Shown piece by piece: positions 1-8,722 of a stretch of DNA of 64,000 nucleotides. This DNA is from an uncultured Lachnospiraceae bacterium. Lineage in GTDB: Bacteria; Bacillota; Clostridia; Lachnospirales; Lachnospiraceae. Under the pieces are notes generated by a model. That model was given only the letters and a program-made list of their open reading frames with translations, was not told where the DNA came from and ran no database searches. The translations under genes were made by a program, and so were the position numbers. The stretch is from NCBI GenBank assembly GCA_910577015.1, contig CAJTKU010000007.1:62001-126000 (forward strand), read 5' to 3'. How positions within the stretch are numbered: the first letter of the stretch is position 1; each line of letters starts with the position of its first letter.

Positions 1-1
1 G

Positions 2-367
2 CTGATGAATTTCACCCCCGCAGACGCCTTCTGGGCGCTTATGGCCCGAATCCTGCTGTCCTCTGTATTTTCCGGACAGATGATAACCCTGCTCTACAGC
101 CTCTGCGGCGGCATTCTTTGCTTTGCGGCAATGTATGCGGTAAACCGCTTTTTGTCCGCACGTTTTATTTTCATCACCAGCATTTTCGGCGCCCTGTTCC
201 ACAATATCGGACAAATCCTGATTGCTTACGCCCTGACCCGCACTGCCGGCATCTTTGCCTACCTGCCTTTTTTGACAGTGAGCGGTATGGTAACCGGGCT
301 GTTTACGGGACTTTGCGCCTATTATGCACAAAAGTACCTGATGCCTCATATAAAAAGTTCGTATTGA
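2..367 (+). CDS. Gx transporter family protein (HepI-like), 5' partial
   Basis: The frame is open to the left edge, so this is the C-terminal part (about 120 residues) of a longer protein. It is strongly hydrophobic with about four membrane segments. The GALFHNIGQ and TVSGMVTGLFTG stretches match the Gx transporter family, often annotated as heptaprenyl diphosphate synthase component I. These small membrane proteins resemble ECF-type substrate-binding components, but their substrate is not established. The gene ends with TGA and overlaps the convergent acetyltransferase gene by 22 nt. The family call is good; the function is inferred only. Confidence 0.8.
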   Translation: MMNFTPADAFWALMARILLSSVFSGQMITLLYSLCGGILCFAAMYAVNRFLSARFIFITSIFGALFHNIGQILIAYALTRTAGIFAYLPFLTVSGMVTGLFTGLCAYYAQKYLMPHIKSSY

Positions 368-864
368 TATTCTGTCCTTTCCTCGTCCGACGACTTGTTT
401 TTCCTGCCGCCATGGATACCGGTGCGAACCATGCCAAGCTTTTCCATGATTTTATAAGATGCAATGTTTTTCATATCGCAATGTGCAATAAAATGTCTGA
501 TTTGAAGATGCTTTACGGCATACTCCAGCAAAGCCTTTGCCGCTTCGTATGCAATTCCCTGTCCCCAGTATTCTTTGCTTATAATCCATCCCAATTCGCC
601 GGACATATCGTCTCCTAGATAAATGCTCACCGCTCCGATTTGCCTGCCGTTATAAAGAACGGCAAACTCATAATATGACGGTTTATCACGCTTCCATTCC
701 GCTTCCGCCCTTTGCAGAAAATCCGTTGTTTCCTCAATCGTTTTATTTGGCAGATGCACCATGTATTTTGTATTTTCATAATCAGAGGCATATTTATGTA
801 CTGTTTTTAAGTGTTTGCTTCCTAACGGCTCCAGAAGAAGCCTTTCTGTTTTTATCGTTACCAT
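346..864 (-). CDS. GNAT family N-acetyltransferase (RimJ/RimL-like)
   Basis: About 172 residues. The N-terminal TERLLLEPL motif, the central ELGWIISKEYWGQGIAYEA acetyl-CoA-binding segment (motif A, Q/RxxGxA type) and the C-terminal NIASYKIMEKLGM segment are typical of RimJ/RimL-like GNAT enzymes. Such enzymes transfer acetyl from acetyl-CoA to a protein N-terminus or small amine; the substrate here cannot be told. A GTG codon at 888 extends the frame, but the ATG at 864 has an AAGGA Shine-Dalgarno sequence about 7 nt upstream and fits the family start better. It lies 32 nt downstream of a second, interrupted GNAT gene, so the two were probably one transcription unit. Confidence 0.85.
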   Translation of the reverse strand: MVTIKTERLLLEPLGSKHLKTVHKYASDYENTKYMVHLPNKTIEETTDFLQRAEAEWKRDKPSYYEFAVLYNGRQIGAVSIYLGDDMSGELGWIISKEYWGQGIAYEAAKALLEYAVKHLQIRHFIAHCDMKNIASYKIMEKLGMVRTGIHGGRKNKSSDEERTEYQYELFI

Positions 865-895
865 TATTTTTCCTTCTTTGCTTTCCACTTTTAAA

Positions 896-1372
896 TTATA
901 GAAATAACTCCATTATTCCGACGGTATAACCCACTTTTTCAAATTTTTCCAGCTTAACAGTGTGAAAACCCATTTGCCCATACTAGTTCCGCAGCGGTAT
1001 ATTGTCATGTACCATTCCCAGAACAATGCTGGTACAATTCCTCCTTTGGGCTTCTTCTTTGGCAAACTGCATGAGTCTGCTCCCAAATCCGTTATTCTGA
1101 TATGCCGGAAGTATGACGATATCATTCAAATGCATTTTATGTTCTTCCTCACGCATGGATAAAAAACCTGCCAATTCCCCACCGTGAACATACTTATACA
1201 TAAGACATCCACCATTATATTCTTCTTCCAGCACGCAATATGGCAGGCGCGTCCTTCCTCGATATGGACAATTATCCTCCGTCATACCAAACTGCGCTGC
1301 GATATTTTCATAACCCAGTGCCATAATTTCCAGACATGTATGTAAATCTTCTTTCTTTACAGGTCTAATCAT
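896..1372 (-). pseudogene. GNAT N-acetyltransferase interrupted by in-frame TAG
   Basis: From the ATG at 1372 (GAGG 8 nt upstream; a GTG at 1381 is an alternative) the frame reads as a GNAT domain with the acetyl-CoA loop QNNGFGSRLMQFAKEEA. It stops at a TAG at 983-985. Reading through this codon the same frame continues YGQMGFHTVKLEKFEKVGYT and ends at TAA (896-898). This is the expected GNAT C-terminus (Y-x-x-x-GF motif). One nonsense change has therefore removed about the last 28 residues. A truncated product of about 129 residues would lack the last strands of the fold and is probably inactive. A sequencing error cannot be excluded. Confidence 0.75.
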
Positions 1373-1532
1373 ATCATGCACCTCATCCTGTCAGGCAGGG
1401 GACTCCTAATGTTATGGCTGCATGTAAAGCGCTTCACTGACATAATCCTGAAATTTTTTGACATCGGATAATAATCCGTTTTGTAACTTTGGGGAAGTTT
1501 CGAGTGTTTGATTGTATTGTGGCTCATACCCT

Positions 1533-2003
1533 TTATGATTCCATATCATAATTTTTCTGCAAAAACTCCAAAAGGGCTTTACATCCTTCCTCAACATCTG
1601 CATAGGTCGTATCAAAATCCCCTGTATACCACGGGTCTGCAATCGCCCTGCTGCTCCCTGCAAATTCTAGCAGCTTGTGTATCTTATGCTTTGGGTCTCC
1701 TCCCGCAATCCGCATCATATTGCGGATATTTGCATCATCCATTCCAATCAGATAGTCATATTCTTCATAATCGCGCTTTGTCATCTGCCGCGCCCTGTGC
1801 TCCACACATGGAATACCCTTTTTTCCGAGAATGCTTCTGGTTCCGTAATGGACGCCATTGCCGATTTCTTCCGTGCTGGTGGCGGCGGAAGAAATATGGA
1901 GGCAGGTTGTTAATCCTTGGGTTGCGGCCAGGTATTTTAGGACGGATTCGGCCATGGGGGAGCGGCAGATGTTGCCGGTGCAGATGAATAAGACTTTTAT
2001 CAT
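1533..2003 (-). CDS. Low-molecular-weight protein-tyrosine phosphatase
   Basis: 156 residues, the normal length for the family. The P-loop CTGNICRS (residues 8-15, C-x5-R) carries the nucleophilic Cys and the phosphate-binding Arg. The DPWYTGDF motif near residue 123 supplies the general-acid Asp. The enzyme removes phosphate from protein tyrosine, and in Firmicutes also from arginine (YwlE). ATG 2003 is chosen because AAGGAG lies 10 nt upstream; a TTG at 2012 would sit only 2 nt from that site. The gene marks the left border of the accessory island. Confidence 0.93.
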   Translation of the reverse strand: MIKVLFICTGNICRSPMAESVLKYLAATQGLTTCLHISSAATSTEEIGNGVHYGTRSILGKKGIPCVEHRARQMTKRDYEEYDYLIGMDDANIRNMMRIAGGDPKHKIHKLLEFAGSSRAIADPWYTGDFDTTYADVEEGCKALLEFLQKNYDMES

Positions 2004-2033
2004 AGTTATCAAACTCCTTAAATTGTTCGGAAA

Positions 2034-2045
2034 TGCCGTGTTTTG
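2034..2045 (+). repeat. 12-mer TGCCGTGTTTTG, copy 1
   Basis: An exact 12-mer found three times on the same strand in the first 12 kb (also 10121-10132 and 12025-12036) and not noticed elsewhere in the window. This copy lies about 30 nt upstream of the phosphatase start, at the left edge of the accessory island. An attachment-site core is one explanation, because the other copies also separate cargo modules. This is inference. Confidence 0.5.
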
Positions 2046-2085
2046 TAGGTGTTTCCAGGGTTATGGTCAAATTATTGTTTGGTTG

Positions 2086-2214
2086 TTAAGTAAGCAAATT
2101 ATAGCACATTTTAGTGTCACGGTAAATTATAGGTTCAAAATCTATGGTGCATACCCTATACTCTTTTCCGAGGCTCCTACATAAAGCCCGGATAGCCGTA
2201 TCTTTACTAGTCAT
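2086..2214 (-). CDS. Small hypothetical ORF (42 residues), possibly truncated
   Basis: An ATG at 2214 preceded by GGAGAG opens a 42-codon frame beginning MTSKDTAIRALCRSLGKEYR and ending LLT at a TAA. The strong ribosome-binding site and non-repetitive composition suggest a real or formerly real start. The C-terminal part may be out of frame with respect to a longer ancestor. It lies between the 12-mer repeat and the GTGGTC-rich segment. I do not recognise a family. Confidence 0.35.
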   Translation of the reverse strand: MTSKDTAIRALCRSLGKEYRVCTIDFEPIIYRDTKMCYNLLT

Positions 2215-2526
2215 ATTTAATCTCTCCTTTTTATGGTCGCTTTTTCAAAAAAGTGGTCGATATAGTGGTCGTTCCTGTGGCTGGTATAATGTCCCAAATT
2301 CAATGTTCATAAGTTATTTTTCATTTTAGTGGTCAAAGTGGTTATCTCTACAGTTCCATAATCACAATTATTTTTTCTCATTACTCCAAAACAATTTGCA
2401 ATTTCCCCTGAGAAGTTTAAAATGCGGTCAGTGCGACCACCCAAATCTTGCCCCCCCCTTGAAAACACTGGCTTTTTTCAGTGGCCGTTGTGATTTTCCC
2501 GGCCACTGTTGTGACCGCTTCGACCA
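2215..2526. other. Intergenic segment with GTGGTC/GACCAC hexamers
   Basis: About 310 nt without a convincing gene. GTGGTC occurs at 2253, 2265 and 2329 and its complement GACCAC at 2435 and 2522, with near-matches GTGGTT (2338), GTGGCC (2481) and GGCCAC (2501). The orientation flips in the middle of the segment. It directly follows the primase remnant. Clusters of short iterons next to P4-type primases can serve as replication origins, so this may be the origin of the decayed element. This is inference. Confidence 0.3.
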
Positions 2527-4755
2527 CTACACAAGAAAATCTGTATCGTCATATCCATAAACCGATGCGTATTCTTTCTTGCACTCGCGTGTCAGTGTAA
2601 AATCCTTATAAAATGTTCTGCTGCTACGTTTTACAACCATATCCTCAAAGATAGTCTCCAGATGCTCTGCATGCCTTGTACGGAATTCCTTATAGGTCTT
2701 GGAAAATCCGCTGTTGTTATCCCAGCACCATTCCTTATAGACTTTATAAATCATTCCAGTGGTGCGGGCCTCTGTGATTTTCCCACCCTCACGACGGCAC
2801 ATACAGTCTCCCAAAAAACTGATGAACGTATTATTCTCCATCTGATACTTTTCCCTTGCCGCTGATACACTCTCCAGCTCAGAAAGCCTGTACCCATTTG
2901 CAAGCACTGTCTGCAACGCCCTTACAGCCTTATAAACGATTCCCTCCCTCTCGGCATAAATCTTATCGAACAGCTCCTTATCCTGCTTTTCCGGCGGAAT
3001 GGCATTCGGACACTTTATCACCATGATGCGGTCATATACCCACTTGCCGTCATCCTGGCCAAATTGAAGCAGCCTGCTCATGCAGAACCAGAGCAAGCCG
3101 TTATATTTGAATTCAAATGCCTGCTGACCCTTAAATTCTGCAAAGAGGCTGTCACCGCCTGTCACTTTTTTAAAGGTCTTCAGCTCTTCCACGGATAAAA
3201 AGCTCATGTCAGAACTTCCGGTAAGCCTTGTACCTTAAGTTGTCCCCGTCCCCCACAAGAAACAGGGCCTTTTTCATCCGCCAGCCCTTTACATTGGAGA
3301 TACTCACTCCCATAAATTCCAGCAGAAGCTGTTGCACTTTCTTATCGCCATCGGAAAGCGTTTCCAGGTATGCGTCAAACACGGGGGGCAGCGGCACATC
3401 CTTCCACCCGCATGGTATCTGTATGGTGGAAAACACTGACGGTGTATGGGATTCCAAAACAGTTTCCGCAGCCTACACCCTGAGAAGCCCGTTCTGAAAG
3501 TTAATGATACTTTCATCCGCATCCAATTCATCCTGCCCTACATGATTCAAATCTGTGTTGATGTGCTGCAATGTTTCATTCACTTTGCCCATCTTTACAA
3601 GTTCCTCATCATAATCAGCAATAAACTGTTTGATGCGCCCCATCATTATGTTGTCAGCATAAAGTCTGTAACAGCCGTCTTCATATACATATTTCAAAAT
3701 TGCCTGTCTGCCGTTATCCCTTACGAGAACATACTGCATATGCTCCCTGTCATATCTGGTCAGAAGCGGGACACTAATATAAGGTTTGGATGTTTTTCCA
3801 TCAAATCTGACGAATGCCGGATGCCCCGCCACAAATCTGTGAAACACTCCATAACACGCTTTGATACCCAGCGCTATCGTAGCCTCACGGTAATCGGTGC
3901 GCTCCCACTTATCCCTGTAAAGTCTGGATTTCCAGAACAGTTTACCTATTGCCTCCGGGTCTTCACCCACACTAAATGCCAGCATGGCGCAGAGCGCCGC
4001 ATCTGCCTCCGACTGCAATCCATAACCGCTGATATCGCCATTGTCATAAAGTCTGATGAATTTCCCGGCATTCTTCCGCCTGCGCATCCCAGCCACCACA
4101 TCAAACAGCATTGCATCGTCATAGTCTGCCGGATGCGTTTTACCCTTATCCGTCCTCCGCATATCCTCATACAGCGTCGCGTGAACCACCTCCGTTCTCT
4201 TCGAAAGAGGAACATCATTAATCACATTTCCCGTAAAAGCAACAAAACGTTTTGTGACATTGCCAATATACAGTTCCACGCCAATTGCAGAATTTTTCTG
4301 ATAAAACTCGCCGTTCAGTATATTCCGCTGTTTCTTCTCGTCATAAATAATGAGAAGTTTCTTTACATCACAGGTTCCAAAGATATGAATACCATTACCG
4401 CTGAGAGGCAGTTCGCATAGGAATTGTGCCTTTTAAGGAGTTTCTGTAACAGTGAATCTGCCATATCCTTATGGTCAACATCCAGAAAGTACACTCCCTC
4501 CGGCACCTTGAACCCAAGCCCGGATGCACCGCACTTCTGCATGACGGCACAGGCTTCATCATAAGTCGCCCATGTGTTCCTATACTTCTCATCCGCACCT
4601 GTTGCCCCGCCATAGGCTGAGAAGGGAGCTTTGGTGATGTTCCCGTTTTTACCCGACATATAGTTCCACAAAAGCCATATCTTTTTCTGCTTCAATTCAT
4701 CTAGGGTAATCCCGTCCACATCCTCACCTCCTCCCGTTTCATCTATTTCGGTCAT
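2527..4755 (-). pseudogene. P4/D5-type primase-helicase, multiply disrupted
   Basis: Three homologous blocks survive. The N-terminal PrimPol-like block (4755 to about 4420) contains FLDVDHKD. The D5_N block (about 4425-3473 and on to 3209) contains ELPLSGNGIHIFG and STIQIPCGW. The C-terminal block (3207-2527) contains ELKTFKKVTGGDSL and FMYNG-like helicase segments. Lesions visible are a frameshift near 4415, an in-frame TAG at 3473-3475 followed by the correct continuation (VLESHTPSVFSTIQIP), and a frameshift plus apparent loss of the Walker A to Walker B stretch near 3210-3240, where GDGDN is not followed by TGKS. The intact protein would replicate a plasmid- or phage-like element. The first ATG overlaps the stop of the AlpA-like gene (TAATG). 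Confidence 0.85.
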
Positions 4756-4931
4756 TAATTATTTACCGCATTTTTAAACAGCCACTCCCTGTAAGCCTCA
4801 ACCGGCATCAATATCTTTGTCCCGACCCTTATAATCGGAAAGCCAAGTGTCTTGACCAATTCATGTGCTTTCGGTAGGCTGATTCCCATTTGTGCCGATA
4901 ATTCCTGTACACTCATCGTGACTTTTTCCAT
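4755..4931 (-). CDS. AlpA-like excisionase/helix-turn-helix protein
   Basis: A 58-residue protein beginning MEKVTMSVQELSAQMGISLP. The pattern of an N-terminal helix-turn-helix followed by GFPIIRVGTKILMPVEAYREWL is the classic excisionase/MerR-like winged helix found in integrative elements (excisionase-family DNA-binding domain). GGAGGG lies 6 nt before the ATG. Its TAA overlaps the start of the primase gene (TAATG), which implies translational coupling. It probably acted as an excision factor or transcriptional switch for the element; no intact integrase remains in the window. Confidence 0.8.
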   Translation of the reverse strand: MEKVTMSVQELSAQMGISLPKAHELVKTLGFPIIRVGTKILMPVEAYREWLFKNAVNN

Positions 4932-4993
4932 AAAAATCCCTCCGTTTCCGTATTAGGAGTATAACAGATTTTGAACAATTTATCTGTTCTCTA

Positions 4994-5022
4994 TTGTTTT
5001 CAAAGGTATTTTACGATATAAT
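4994..5022 (+). promoter_or_regulatory. Sigma-A type promoter
   Basis: TTGTTT (4994-4999), a 17-nt spacer, then TATAAT (5017-5022). It is placed to start transcription about 5029, roughly 55 nt before the zinc-ribbon gene at 5083. The divergent AlpA-like gene starts 60 nt to the left. Confidence 0.6.
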
Positions 5023-5082
5023 ATAACCGAAATCTAATTACTGACGCTTACGGTTGACATGTAACGAAATGGAGAAACAGAT

Positions 5083-6207
5083 ATGCCATATAATTGGAAC
5101 GGGGATTATGTTCCGTCAAAAGCGGACAGAACCACAGATATTTTGGGACAGAAAGAAATAGGCGGTGTAGGGCAGCTCATCTACCACCCTTTCCGATATA
5201 AAGACTATATGCTTGCCAATGACAATGAAGAATACTGTGCTTTCCCGGTATGCGGACCCGGATATGAACCTGCCTTTCCCACCGACGACTCCTTGTCCGG
5301 CAAAGGGCTCCTTGTCAGCCTGTGCAATCTTGCCAGACAGATAGATGACTGGGACAACAAGATTCCATATGACCAGCTGATTATTCAGTGGTGTAAGGAA
5401 AACATGCATCCCTACCGCATCGATTTTGTGTATCAGCAGCTTTTCGGAGAAGGTTTTGATATTGAAGAATATGATGCAGAGCTGGCCGCCCGTGACGGCT
5501 TTTTTTCAATCAGTGACTTTATGGAAGATCTGGAAAAGCTGTATACCACTGCCCTTTTTTATGAGGCACTGGACGGGATATGTGTTGCTGATAAAGACGC
5601 TGCCCGCAGTTTATATAAAGAAGGAAAATATTTTGAGGGGCTTCCCTTTTTTGAACATTTTAAGAATATCCACAGTACGCCGGATATTGATGTGAGTCCG
5701 GCTGAGGGATATCTTGTAAAGAAAATGGAACTCTATGCCGAATACAAAAAGAGCCACCCGGGAAAACAACCGCCGAATGGCCAGTTTGCAGAAGAGCCCT
5801 ATGATAATTATGGGAAACAACTCGAAAAGCTGATTGAGCGCATCCCTGATTTCAATATGCGGCTGAAAGTAAATCCGAAAACGAACCGCGTTGAATTTTC
5901 AGCGGATGTAAACTCCGTGTTTGATATAGCATGGTTCACGCTGGCGAGAATAATCTCAGAAAACCCTGCCCTGGGAAAAAAGGGACAGCCCGATGACCAT
6001 TCGGAAGGGTTCATGATATGCTGCCGCCACTGCGGCGACTTCCTTATAAGAAGGAATGGCAGACAGGAATACTGTGATAAGCCGGAATGCCAGAAAGCGC
6101 GGAATGCTAAAAACCAGCGTGAATTCAGGCACAGAAAGCGCATAGAAAACGCCCAAAAACAGAAGAAAAATGCATCAAAACTTAACTTTCACACAAAACA
6201 TTTATAA
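5083..6207 (+). CDS. Hypothetical protein with C-terminal zinc ribbon
   Basis: 374 residues. The first 310 residues are acidic and mostly helical with no motif I can assign. Near residues 315-345 there is CRHCGDFLIRRNGRQEYC followed by a second Cys pair-like DKPECQKARN. This resembles the CGNIR-type zinc ribbon, and the tail is very basic (KNQREFRHRKRIENAQKQKK), suggesting nucleic acid binding. The overall shape resembles a Firmicute family of unknown function often found in accessory DNA (possibly DUF6076). It is monocistronic behind a good promoter and points towards the restriction-modification genes. Function unknown. Confidence 0.65.
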   Translation: MPYNWNGDYVPSKADRTTDILGQKEIGGVGQLIYHPFRYKDYMLANDNEEYCAFPVCGPGYEPAFPTDDSLSGKGLLVSLCNLARQIDDWDNKIPYDQLIIQWCKENMHPYRIDFVYQQLFGEGFDIEEYDAELAARDGFFSISDFMEDLEKLYTTALFYEALDGICVADKDAARSLYKEGKYFEGLPFFEHFKNIHSTPDIDVSPAEGYLVKKMELYAEYKKSHPGKQPPNGQFAEEPYDNYGKQLEKLIERIPDFNMRLKVNPKTNRVEFSADVNSVFDIAWFTLARIISENPALGKKGQPDDHSEGFMICCRHCGDFLIRRNGRQEYCDKPECQKARNAKNQREFRHRKRIENAQKQKKNASKLNFHTKHL

Positions 6208-6402
6208 AATATATACTGCTGTGCTTCATTGGTTGTGGTATATTTTATGAAATTATGCGCGATACCACTGCTACTATCGGTGTAAGCATCCCCCCTGCGA
6301 TAATTAGCGGAAATTTGCGTGTGATGGGGCGGCGGTCTTTAGAAGGAAAAGTCACAGAGATAATACTCCACCTGGGGTTAACGGCAAAGGAGAATGAACA
6401 TC

Positions 6403-8709
6403 ATGGCATCAAGTATCAAAAGTATTGAAGAAAAAGTTGAAGATATAGCCAAAGACTGGTTGAAAAAATTCGGTGTTGCTTATTACACCAAAACGGAAAG
6501 TATCAATACCGAAATAGATGATGCTCTAAAAAAAGCACCAAGTAAAAAAGGCGGTTCTGGAAATAATTTTCCTGATATAAAATGCTTCGTGGAGTTTAAA
6601 GGTCGTAAAATTCCTGTAATGATTGAGACAAAAGGTCGTAAAGATGATTTAGAAAAGCTCAATGCAATGGGGGAAGTGGATAATTATGGAAAAAACGATT
6701 TTCCAAATTATACGAACATTGCAAAATATGCAGTAAATGGAGCCATACACTATGCTACTGCAATAGTTAATTATACTGATTCTTACAAAGAAGTTATTGC
6801 CATCGGAATAACAGGATGGATGGACGGAAAAAAAGTTAAAACTGCATTAAAAGTATATTTTGTATCAGATGAAAACTTCAATGTACCTAAACAGATAGGT
6901 GAATATGAAGATTTATCATTCCTTTCCGTTTCTGAACTAGAAGATTTCTTAGAAAAGATAGATTCGCTTTATCTTACTGAGGAAGAAAAAGAAAAGCTTA
7001 CACAAAAATTAGAATCTCAAATTGAAACTAATTTAAAAAATCTGAATCAAGCGATGCGTGATACATATAGCATTAGTGAGGCATACCGCATAAAACTCAT
7101 ATCTGGTATGATTATTGCTGGTCTCGGTGTCGAAGACGGTGATAAGACTATTGTTGCACCTCTTGAAATAGATGATTTACGAAGTAAAGAAGAAACCCGG
7201 TCACATGACGGTGTCACTATTATGAACACAATTTCTTCATATCTTGAAAGCAAAGATATTCCATCTGAAAAAGTTACGCTAATAAAAACAAATTTTGAGC
7301 AAGTTTTTTTACAGACTGATTTATACAAACAATACAAACCTGGTGAAAGCACTCTTAAAAGAGTTTATATTACAGTAAAAAAAGAGATTGTTCCTTTCTT
7401 CCAAAAACAGAAATATCATCTTGATTTTACGGGCAAACTTTTTAATGTTCTAAATGACTGGGTTAAAGTTCCTGATGGTGACCAAAATGATGTAGTTCTT
7501 ACTCCTCGTTATGTATGCGATTTTATGGTTAGACTGTGTCAGGTTAATATGAATAGTTATGTATGGGATTATGCTGCGGGTTCCGGCGGATTTCTTGTGG
7601 CTGCTATGAAAGCTATGATAAAAGAAGCAAATCAAATTGAGGATAAGGTAAAACGCGATGAAAAAATTAACAGCATAAAAATGAAACAGCTTCTTGGCAT
7701 AGAACTTCGCCCAGATATGTACTCTCTTGCTGTTCTTAATATGTTCCTTATGGGTGATGGTTCAACTCATATCCTATGTGAAGATTCACTAAAGGATTAT
7801 ACCGGAAAATATGAACAAGGTTCCAATAAGGATGATTCTTTTCCAGCAGATGTATTTCTTCTTAATCCTCCTTATTCAGCAGAAGGTAAAGGTTTTAACT
7901 TTGTGAAACTTGCACTTAGTCGAATGAATGGTGGTAAAGCAGCCGTTCTTATACAAGAAAATGCAGGCGGCGGAGCAGGTGGAGCTTTCTCTCGTGATAT
8001 TCTCGACCATAATACTCTTGTTGCCTCAATAAAGATGGGGGATATTTTCTGTGGAAGATCTAATGTTCAGACAGCAATTTATGTTTTTGATGTAGGTCAT
8101 GCACATCCCGAGAAAAAGAAAGTTAAATTTATTGATTTTTCAAATGATGGTTATTCTCGACAAAACAGAAAAAAATCAAATCAGGAAGTAAATTTAAGAG
8201 ATGTAGATAATGCTATTGGTCGTTACAGCGAAGTCGTTGATATTGTTCTGGATTGTGAACCAGAAACAGAATACTATACTGTTGAGAATGGTCTATTGAT
8301 TACTGATACTATAACTACAAAAACTGCGCTAAAAAAGCCACAAAAAACTCTTGATAAAGTACACGAAAAAATTGATCCACTTAGAAAAGAATTAAATGCT
8401 TTAGATAAAGAATTAAAGGAAATAGTTAGAAAACTAAAAAAAGCCACTGATGATGAGAAAAAAGAACTTGAACAGGATAAGACTGAAAAGACTAAATCTG
8501 CTGATTTGTTAAGGAAAAAAATAGCAGCATTAGAACCAGAACTTGAAAATGCACAAAAGAATTACGATGATGTACTTAATAAAATCGGTGCAGATTGGAC
8601 ATTCAATCAACATAAACAAATTGATACCAAACCATCCGAAGCAGAGTTCAAAAAGGTTATTTCAAATTATCTTTCATGGAAAATAAACGAAATTCTAAAA
8701 AATGAATAA
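6403..8709 (+). CDS. BcgI-like restriction-modification subunit (nuclease-N6-methylase fusion)
   Basis: About 768 residues. The N-terminal region has a PD-(D/E)xK-like signature: PD at 57-58 and E-T-K near 75-77 (IETKG). The centre is an N6-adenine methylase of the HsdM type, with SAM motif I DYAAGSGGF near 390 and catalytic NPPY near 490. The last 150 residues form a long charged coiled coil. This architecture matches the A subunit of BcgI-like Type IIB systems, in which one polypeptide cuts and methylates under direction of a separate specificity subunit. ATG 6403 is 10 nt from AAAGGAG; ATG 6394 would be only 1 nt away. No separate HsdR gene is present. AT-rich relative to core genes. Confidence 0.82.
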   Translation: MASSIKSIEEKVEDIAKDWLKKFGVAYYTKTESINTEIDDALKKAPSKKGGSGNNFPDIKCFVEFKGRKIPVMIETKGRKDDLEKLNAMGEVDNYGKNDFPNYTNIAKYAVNGAIHYATAIVNYTDSYKEVIAIGITGWMDGKKVKTALKVYFVSDENFNVPKQIGEYEDLSFLSVSELEDFLEKIDSLYLTEEEKEKLTQKLESQIETNLKNLNQAMRDTYSISEAYRIKLISGMIIAGLGVEDGDKTIVAPLEIDDLRSKEETRSHDGVTIMNTISSYLESKDIPSEKVTLIKTNFEQVFLQTDLYKQYKPGESTLKRVYITVKKEIVPFFQKQKYHLDFTGKLFNVLNDWVKVPDGDQNDVVLTPRYVCDFMVRLCQVNMNSYVWDYAAGSGGFLVAAMKAMIKEANQIEDKVKRDEKINSIKMKQLLGIELRPDMYSLAVLNMFLMGDGSTHILCEDSLKDYTGKYEQGSNKDDSFPADVFLLNPPYSAEGKGFNFVKLALSRMNGGKAAVLIQENAGGGAGGAFSRDILDHNTLVASIKMGDIFCGRSNVQTAIYVFDVGHAHPEKKKVKFIDFSNDGYSRQNRKKSNQEVNLRDVDNAIGRYSEVVDIVLDCEPETEYYTVENGLLITDTITTKTALKKPQKTLDKVHEKIDPLRKELNALDKELKEIVRKLKKATDDEKKELEQDKTEKTKSADLLRKKIAALEPELENAQKNYDDVLNKIGADWTFNQHKQIDTKPSEAEFKKVISNYLSWKINEILKNE

Positions 8710-8722
8710 TGGAGGTGACAAT

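Noticed and set aside
1412..1663. Minus-strand open frame of 83 codons overlapping the phosphatase gene
   Set aside because: It lies out of frame across the phosphatase 3' end, has no ribosome-binding site and no recognisable domain.
3446..4420. Plus-strand open frame of 324 codons
   Set aside because: It is the antisense of the primase-helicase remnant, whose family sequence is on the minus strand.
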